Source: Planctomycetota bacterium
GTDB lineage: Bacteria; Planctomycetota; JACOTG01
Direction: 5' to 3'
Length of the DNA stretch: 37,625 nucleotides
Assembly: GCA_016178505.1 (NCBI GenBank)
Contig: JACOTG010000014.1
Coordinates: 1 to 37,625, forward strand
Part shown: positions 32,936 to 37,625 of the stretch, piece by piece
Layout of the letters: every line of letters begins with the position of its first letter
Numbering within the stretch: position 1 is the first letter of the stretch
Program-made: the position numbers and the translations under genes
The notes under the pieces: generated by a model
Database searches by the model: none
Told to the model about the DNA's origin: nothing
The model's input: the letters and a program-made list of their open reading frames with translations, nothing else

Positions 32936-34717
32936 TCAGTGGACCCAGAGCGTCACGGCGTTCGTCACGCTGAGGTGCTGGCTGTTGGTGGCGCCGTCGT
33001 CCTGGATGACGCCCTGAAACGTGAAGCCGAGCGAGGTGTGGAGGCCCTCGGCGCGAACGACGGTGAACGGCGCGCTCGGCGGCGAGTTGCCGGGGATGTT
33101 GAGGCCCGATGCGAGCGGCGAATTCGGCTGGCTCGTGAAGCAGCGGAACGCGCGCGGGCGAGTGCCCACCTGAAGCGGCGTCGGGTTGACGGTGCAACCG
33201 AGCGTCTCTCCGAGGACGTCGAGGGCGTACTGGTTCGTGGGAAAGCCTCGCCACGCCCAGACGAGGTAGCTGGCCGGGCTCGGGCCCGCGGGCGAGGCGT
33301 CGAGGGTGAGACTGATCGGTGAGCCGAGCGGCGTCGTGGCGGCGATCGCGTCGCCGTTGACGCGAAGGACGTCGGTGACCGGGCCGACGGCCGAGTTGAC
33401 GGTGCCGTCCGCGCACTCGAGCGAGTCCCACACGAAGACGTCCTCGCGGCCATTGGTGTCGCCCGGGACGAGGTTGTCGGCGTCGGTCGCGAACGCGACG
33501 AATCGTCCGTCTCCGGAGATCGTGGCGATGTGGCAATCGTGATTCGCCCGTTGGCCCGCGGGGTCGATGCTGATTCGACTCGTCATGCCCGTCACACTGT
33601 CGTAGCGATAGACATGGCTGTTCACAAATGTGACGTACCTGGAGTCACTGGAGAGATACGAGTTGGGCGGTGTTCGTTGTTCATCGCCGTTGCTTGGGGA
33701 GTTGAACTCTCCAGGAGGAAAGCTGCCAATGCGCGTGGATTGAGCTTGCAGGTCGCGAATGTAAATGTCCAAACCGTTGATGTTGTCGGGGAAGAACGCT
33801 GCCCCCGTTAGAAAGGAGACATATCGACCGGTTCGTGAGATGCTCGGGACGATACACGGGCTGGGGCTTTGCTCACCATTAGGACCGACGCTTGCGTGTA
33901 TCGTCGCGCCCGATAGACAGTCGTGAACATACACGTCGTAGTCGCTGTTGTTGTCATCTGGCGTCAGGTCCTGTGCCTTCGTGACGAAGGCGACGAATCG
34001 ACCGTCTCCCGAGATCCTCGCGTCGAAGCTCTCGTAGCCGGACGTGCGTCCTGCCGAGTCGACGCTCATCTGCGTGATCACAGGCGAGCCGACGTCGAAC
34101 ACGCCGTCGCCATCGGGATCGCGATCGTAGCGATACACGTCCGAGCAACCGGTGATGTCGTTCGGATCGCGCGTGTCGAAGCACGGCGACGTGTGCGGCA
34201 GCGGCAGCGACGAATTCCAACTTGCGAACGCGAGGAATCGCCCGTCTTGCGAGATGTCGACACTCGATGCGGGGTAGGCGCCGAAATCGTGGGGCACGCG
34301 CGTGTCCATGTCGAAGACGCAGACCGACGAGAAGTTGAGCGATCCATTGAGGAAGGCCAGATATCGCCCGTCGTTGGAGAAGGCCGGAGCCCAGCTGGAC
34401 GAAATGCGCGGCTCGTTCTCCCGGCCCGGGCTTGCCCAGATGATCGCGCCGGTTCGCCGATCGCGGACGTAGATGTCGCAGATCCCGTTGGTGTCGCGCA
34501 CGTCGAGCGGTTGTCGCGTCGTGAAAGCGACGTAGCGTCCGCCGCCAGCCAGGGAAATGCCACGCTCGCTCTGGTGGAGGAACGAGTACCCGCTGTCGAA
34601 CGGGTACTCCTGCCCTGTGGCCGTGAGGCTCTCGCGCGTGATGAGCTGCGCGCCGGCATTCGACGCAATCGTAGCGACGAGAGCAGCGGCGACCCGCGGA
34701 GCGGTCCTCAGCGTCAT
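32936..34717 (-). CDS. Secreted PD40/TolB-like beta-propeller protein
   Basis: This 593-residue protein starts at ATG 34717 after GGAAGGAG and begins with a signal peptide (MTLRTAPRVAAALVATIASN, cleavage near AGAQ). The frame also continues upstream to 35977, but only as a shadow of the radical SAM gene. About six PD40/WD-like blades show SNDGRYLAFL, SQDGRFLAFAS, SGDGRFVAFVT, SRTGRYVSFLT and SGDGRFVAFAT. D-x-N-x-x-D-rich loops such as DTNGICDIYVRD and DTNGREDVFVWD may bind calcium. The last 170 residues form another beta domain of unknown type with four or so cysteines in all. No membrane anchor or sorting signal is seen. Secreted binding or enzyme-like role; function unknown. Confidence 0.75.
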   Translation of the reverse strand: MTLRTAPRVAAALVATIASNAGAQLITRESLTATGQEYPFDSGYSFLHQSERGISLAGGGRYVAFTTRQPLDVRDTNGICDIYVRDRRTGAIIWASPGRENEPRISSSWAPAFSNDGRYLAFLNGSLNFSSVCVFDMDTRVPHDFGAYPASSVDISQDGRFLAFASWNSSLPLPHTSPCFDTRDPNDITGCSDVYRYDRDPDGDGVFDVGSPVITQMSVDSAGRTSGYESFDARISGDGRFVAFVTKAQDLTPDDNNSDYDVYVHDCLSGATIHASVGPNGEQSPSPCIVPSISRTGRYVSFLTGAAFFPDNINGLDIYIRDLQAQSTRIGSFPPGEFNSPSNGDEQRTPPNSYLSSDSRYVTFVNSHVYRYDSVTGMTSRISIDPAGQRANHDCHIATISGDGRFVAFATDADNLVPGDTNGREDVFVWDSLECADGTVNSAVGPVTDVLRVNGDAIAATTPLGSPISLTLDASPAGPSPASYLVWAWRGFPTNQYALDVLGETLGCTVNPTPLQVGTRPRAFRCFTSQPNSPLASGLNIPGNSPPSAPFTVVRAEGLHTSLGFTFQGVIQDDGATNSQHLSVTNAVTLWVH

Positions 34718-34818
34718 CGGATCTCCTTCCAAGTCTGCGGGACGGGCGTCCGTCCGCGTGAGAGGTCGAATCACTGTATCCGATCGGCGGCTCGGAATCG
34801 ACGAAGCGCCCAGGGGCG

Positions 34819-34880
34819 TAAGTGGGAAAAAGGTTCCTGGCTCCGTATGCAAGGTTCCTGGCTCCGTATGCGTCAGTTGG
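34819..34880 (-). repeat. Dispersed repeat, copy F with internal 21-bp tandem duplication
   Basis: The plus strand starts TAAGTGGGAAAAAGG and ends CTCCGTATGCGTCAGTTGG. An exact 21-bp unit is present twice in a row (34830-34850 and 34851-34871), so this copy is longer than the family. The stop codon of the radical SAM gene (34873-34875) lies within the CAACTGA end. Confidence 0.85.
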
Positions 34881-37506
34881 TCAGGACGGGGGTGGCGGTC
34901 GGGAGCACTTCGATTTCGGCTGCGGCTTTCGGGATCAGCGCGGCGAGGACGGGACGCAGGTCGTCGCGCGTCGCCGCGGTGACGGTGAGTGTGCCCGCGG
35001 TCTCGTCGAGCTCGAGACGATGGAGGCCGAGGCGATTGCGGCCGTCCGACTCGAAGAGGCGGCTGCGCGGGCTCTTCTTCTCGGTGAACTTCACGCGGGC
35101 GGCGCGCAACGCCCCGGTCGTCGCGCCGCGCAGGCGCGCGGGCTCGACGGGGAGGAGCGGGCGCAGGCGCAGCGTGATCTCGTCCTGGGTCGGCGCGTCC
35201 GAGTCGGCCTCGCGCACGTCCGCGATCTCGATCCAACGCAGGTGCGGCGCCGCGGCGCGCGCTGCGGCCTCGACGTCGGTGACGCTCGTGCCGCCGAGGA
35301 AGACGAGGTCCATCACGCGCTCGCCGAAGAGGAACGCCTTGCCCTCGAACGGATCGAGCACGGCGCCGGGTCGCAAGTACGCCGGCACCAGGTCGGGCGC
35401 GGCGAGGAGCAGCGCGCGCGCGACGGCCGCCTGCAGGAAGCGCATCGGCGCGGCGCCGAGCTGTCGTGCGACGCGCACGCGCAACCGCAGGCGCACCGCA
35501 TGGCGCCGGCGATCGACGAGCGCGCGCACCTGGTCCTCGCGCGGCGGCGGCGAGATCCTCCGGCGAACGAGGTTCACGACGTGCTTCGGGGTCGGGCACG
35601 CGTCGCACTGGAAGCAGTGGCCCTTCGTCTCGAGCCGATCGAGGCAGTACTCGGTCTCGGTGAAGCGCACCGCCTCGAGATACTTCTCCCACAGGAACGT
35701 CTGCGGGACGCCCGTGTCGATTTCCACCCACGGCAGCACGTCGCCGTCGCGCTTCTCGCCGAGCATGACGTCGACGTCGATCGCGGCCGCGGCCGCCTCG
35801 CGCCGGAAGAACTCGGCCGCACCGCTCGGCACTCCGTCGACGAAGAGGAAGCCCTCGTCGCACGCGGCGCGCGCGAGGATCGGCGTGAGCCGCCGATCGC
35901 CGAGCAGCAGGAACTGCGCAATCTCGGTCTCGTCGCCTTCGATCGACGTGCGGAACTCGACGCCGCGCCGCTCGCACACGGCCGCGACTTCGCTCACGAT
36001 CGGGTTCTGCTCGGGCGCCATCGGCCGGCTCGCCATGAACTGCGACGGCGTGTTCGGCATCGGGAGGAGCGGCGTGAGGCTCGCGAGGATGCGCGTCGGC
36101 CGCGATCCGCGAAGCTCGACGAGATCAGCGAGGAGCGCGTCCCACTCGGCGAAGTCCTGCGCTTCTTCCCGACCCGTCGCGATGAGGAAGATCTTCAGCT
36201 CGCGCGCGCGCGCGTCGAAGATGCCGCGGCACGCCGCGAGGATCTGATTGCGCGTGAGGTTCTTGTGCATGAACCGCCGCAGCCGCTCGGAGATCCCCTC
36301 CATCCCGCACGTGAACTGCGACTTCCCCGACGCATGCTGCACGCCCGCCATCAGCGGATCCTCGGCGAGGATGTCGAAGCGCTGGCTCTTCATCGTCACC
36401 GCGTCGACGACCTCCATCGCGCCCGTGAGGATCTCGTAGAACCGGGCGTGCATGTTGAAGTTGTAGGACATGAAGTCCGCCGTATGCAGGCCCTGCATCT
36501 GCTTCGCGCGACGCAGCGCCACGAGAAAAGCCTCGGGGCTCCTCTCGCGATACGGCTTCACCTCCCAGCCCTCGCGGCAGAAGTTGCAGAAGCACGGGCA
36601 GCCGAGATCGATCGGCAGCGCGGCGCGGCCCGCCGATTCGTCGTCGTAGGGGATCGGCGCGTCCTCGTTGATGCGCACGGCGTCGAGGTCGTGGACGAGC
36701 GCGCGCTTTACCGGCATCGCGACGCCGGGCTCGGCCTTGATGGCCAGCAGTCTTTCAGTTCTCTCAGCGTCGCGCGTGCCGTAGTGGTAGCGATACCGGT
36801 CAGGCTCGTAGAAGCCCGGCACGCGCCCGTGACACGCGCGCAACGTCTCGCGCTTGTCGCGCCCGCGCTCGCGGCACTCGAGGAGCACGCGGAGGAAGAT
36901 CGGCAGCGCCTCCTCGCACTCGCCGACGATCGCCGCGTCGACGAGCCCGCCCGAATCGCCGCCCGCCGCGTCGCCGTGGATCACCGCAGCAGCCGCGGAG
37001 TTGTTGCCGCCGAGGATCACGAGCGGGCAGGACGGATCCGCCATGCGCTCGCTCTTCCAGAGCGGAATGCCGGACGCGCGCAGCGCGAGCGGGAGGTTCA
37101 GCAGCTCCTGCGCGATCGAGTTGCTCACGCCGAGAACGTCGAACGCGCGCGGCGGCTCCTTCGTGGTCGTGCCCGTCCAGAGGGGCACGCCCGATTCGAG
37201 GAAGATCTCGAGGTCGCGCGGCGGCGGCAAGTATGCGAAGTCGACAAACGTCCCCGCGACCTCGCGCGCCACTTGGCCGAGAAGCCCGTGCGTGATCGAT
37301 CCCGCGGTGTCGCGATACGTCGACAGCCGGCAAACCAAAAATCGCAGCCGCGCGTCCGCCATCTCCTCGGGCGCCTGCACGTTCGGCTCGCCGCCGAGAA
37401 ACCACAGTCCATGCCCCGACAGCCGATGAAACGACGCCTCGTAGAAACGGCGAATGCCGTCTCCATCGAGCAGAACTCGCGGCTTAGGCAACCGAACGCG
37501 CTGCAT
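34873..37506 (-). CDS. B12-binding-type radical SAM protein (TIGR03960-like)
   Basis: This 877-residue protein starts at ATG 37506 with only a weak G-rich site upstream. Residues 1-220 resemble the N-terminal Rossmann domain of cobalamin-type radical SAM proteins (VLGVSNS, PLVILGGNNSAAAA, VDAAIVGECEEALP) but lack a DxHxxG cobalamin motif. The [4Fe-4S] motif is C303-PCF-C307-NF-C310 in DLGCPCFCNFCREG. Later come ILASLTPLLPMPNTPSQ, GDRRLTPILARAACDEG and a Cys cluster GHCFQCDACPTPKHV, typical of the TIGR03960 group. The last 200 residues are an Arg/Ala-rich extension. Substrate unknown. It lies between two inverted repeat copies (F and G); the stop codon is part of F. Confidence 0.85.
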   Translation of the reverse strand: MQRVRLPKPRVLLDGDGIRRFYEASFHRLSGHGLWFLGGEPNVQAPEEMADARLRFLVCRLSTYRDTAGSITHGLLGQVAREVAGTFVDFAYLPPPRDLEIFLESGVPLWTGTTTKEPPRAFDVLGVSNSIAQELLNLPLALRASGIPLWKSERMADPSCPLVILGGNNSAAAAVIHGDAAGGDSGGLVDAAIVGECEEALPIFLRVLLECRERGRDKRETLRACHGRVPGFYEPDRYRYHYGTRDAERTERLLAIKAEPGVAMPVKRALVHDLDAVRINEDAPIPYDDESAGRAALPIDLGCPCFCNFCREGWEVKPYRERSPEAFLVALRRAKQMQGLHTADFMSYNFNMHARFYEILTGAMEVVDAVTMKSQRFDILAEDPLMAGVQHASGKSQFTCGMEGISERLRRFMHKNLTRNQILAACRGIFDARARELKIFLIATGREEAQDFAEWDALLADLVELRGSRPTRILASLTPLLPMPNTPSQFMASRPMAPEQNPIVSEVAAVCERRGVEFRTSIEGDETEIAQFLLLGDRRLTPILARAACDEGFLFVDGVPSGAAEFFRREAAAAAIDVDVMLGEKRDGDVLPWVEIDTGVPQTFLWEKYLEAVRFTETEYCLDRLETKGHCFQCDACPTPKHVVNLVRRRISPPPREDQVRALVDRRRHAVRLRLRVRVARQLGAAPMRFLQAAVARALLLAAPDLVPAYLRPGAVLDPFEGKAFLFGERVMDLVFLGGTSVTDVEAAARAAAPHLRWIEIADVREADSDAPTQDEITLRLRPLLPVEPARLRGATTGALRAARVKFTEKKSPRSRLFESDGRNRLGLHRLELDETAGTLTVTAATRDDLRPVLAALIPKAAAEIEVLPTATPVLTN

Positions 37507-37522
37507 GGGACCGCCCAGTCTA

Positions 37523-37562
37523 CAACTGACGCATACGGAGCCTGGATCCTTTTTCCCACTTA
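37523..37562 (+). repeat. Dispersed repeat, complete copy G
   Basis: It begins CAACTGACGCATACGGAGCC, then TGGATCC, then TTTTTCCCACTTA. It is the inverted counterpart of copy F across the radical SAM gene, and 15 bp of outer end are identical in inverted form (34819-34833 against 37548-37562). It starts 17 bp upstream of the radical SAM start codon. Confidence 0.9.
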
Positions 37563-37625
37563 GCCCGCCTTTCTCACAAAGCTGCCGACCTGCGGCTCGC
37601 TACGCGGCCTCATCTGCGTCGTTGC
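37563..37625. other. Window edge, no gene assigned
   Basis: These 63 bases follow repeat G directly and begin GCCCGCCTTTCTCACAAAGC. No open frame or ribosome site is supported here. The abrupt change after the repeat leaves it open whether another mobile or repeat element starts at this point. Confidence 0.3.

Noticed and set aside
32936..35977. Single 1013-residue minus-strand reading frame
   Set aside because: Only the part from 34717 has a signal peptide and ribosome site. The upstream part is an Arg-rich antiframe of the radical SAM gene.
34819..37562. Classical insertion sequence or composite transposon
   Set aside because: No transposase and no target-site duplication at the outer ends; only the inverted repeat is evident, so it is kept as a finding instead.
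34822..37563. Plus-strand frame of 913 residues across the radical SAM gene
   Set aside because: It is the complementary shadow in GC-rich DNA; its composition (His, Arg, Glu) is not that of a real protein, while the minus frame has clear radical SAM motifs.
1..37625. CRISPR array or tRNA/rRNA genes
   Set aside because: No regularly spaced short repeats with unique spacers, and no conserved RNA-gene pattern were seen by eye.

Overview
This GC-rich 37.6 kb chromosomal window carries 25 recognisable protein-coding genes or gene remnants. It shows no rRNA, tRNA, CRISPR array or transposase. The organism looks like a Gram-negative bacterium of planctomycete type. The clues are TolC proteins with a lipobox and a YR-x2-AD start, a PEP-CTERM sorting signal, HEAT-repeat and VWA proteins, a PD40-type beta-propeller protein, an M16 peptidase pair, a redoxin/copper-monooxygenase family protein and an alpha-type glutamine synthetase. 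The taxonomic call is inference; no marker gene settles it.

Layout. (1) 1-15 kb holds mostly housekeeping and envelope genes on both strands: the tail of a PhzF-like protein, a GNAT acetyltransferase, a PLP decarboxylase, a secreted HEAT/VWA-like protein, a zinc-ribbon rhomboid protease, a CBS-pair protein, a Pro/Gly-rich PEP-CTERM protein with a lipoprotein-like signal, a small membrane protein, a MoxR ATPase plus VWA partner, a secreted protein of unknown function, glnA with a good promoter, a membrane-anchored HAD phosphatase, a cold-shock protein and elongation factor P. (2) 15.3-31.3 kb is a tightly packed co-directional block. Two paralogous MacAB-TolC-like exporters flank an amidohydrolase and a catalytic/non-catalytic M16 peptidase pair. 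The first exporter has no ATPase gene; the second has one. Many junctions overlap, including an identical 41-bp TolC/adaptor overlap in both copies. The block ends in a redoxin/copper type II monooxygenase gene that appears internally deleted and frameshifted. (3) 31.4-37.6 kb, on the minus strand, holds an MFS transporter, a beta-propeller secreted protein and a large radical SAM protein.

Between and beside several genes lies a dispersed repeat of about 40 bp, running from a CAACTGACGCATACGGAGCC end to a TTTTTCCCACTTA end. It occurs at about 7.7, 7.8, 32.6-32.8, 34.8 and 37.5 kb. Two inverted copies bracket the radical SAM gene, and one of them supplies its stop codon.

The best candidates for something new are this repeat family, the duplicated exporter wrapped around the M16 pair (with one exporter lacking an ATPase), an EF-P whose normally modified Lys/Arg position is Asn, and the protein that combines a lipobox with a PEP-CTERM signal.
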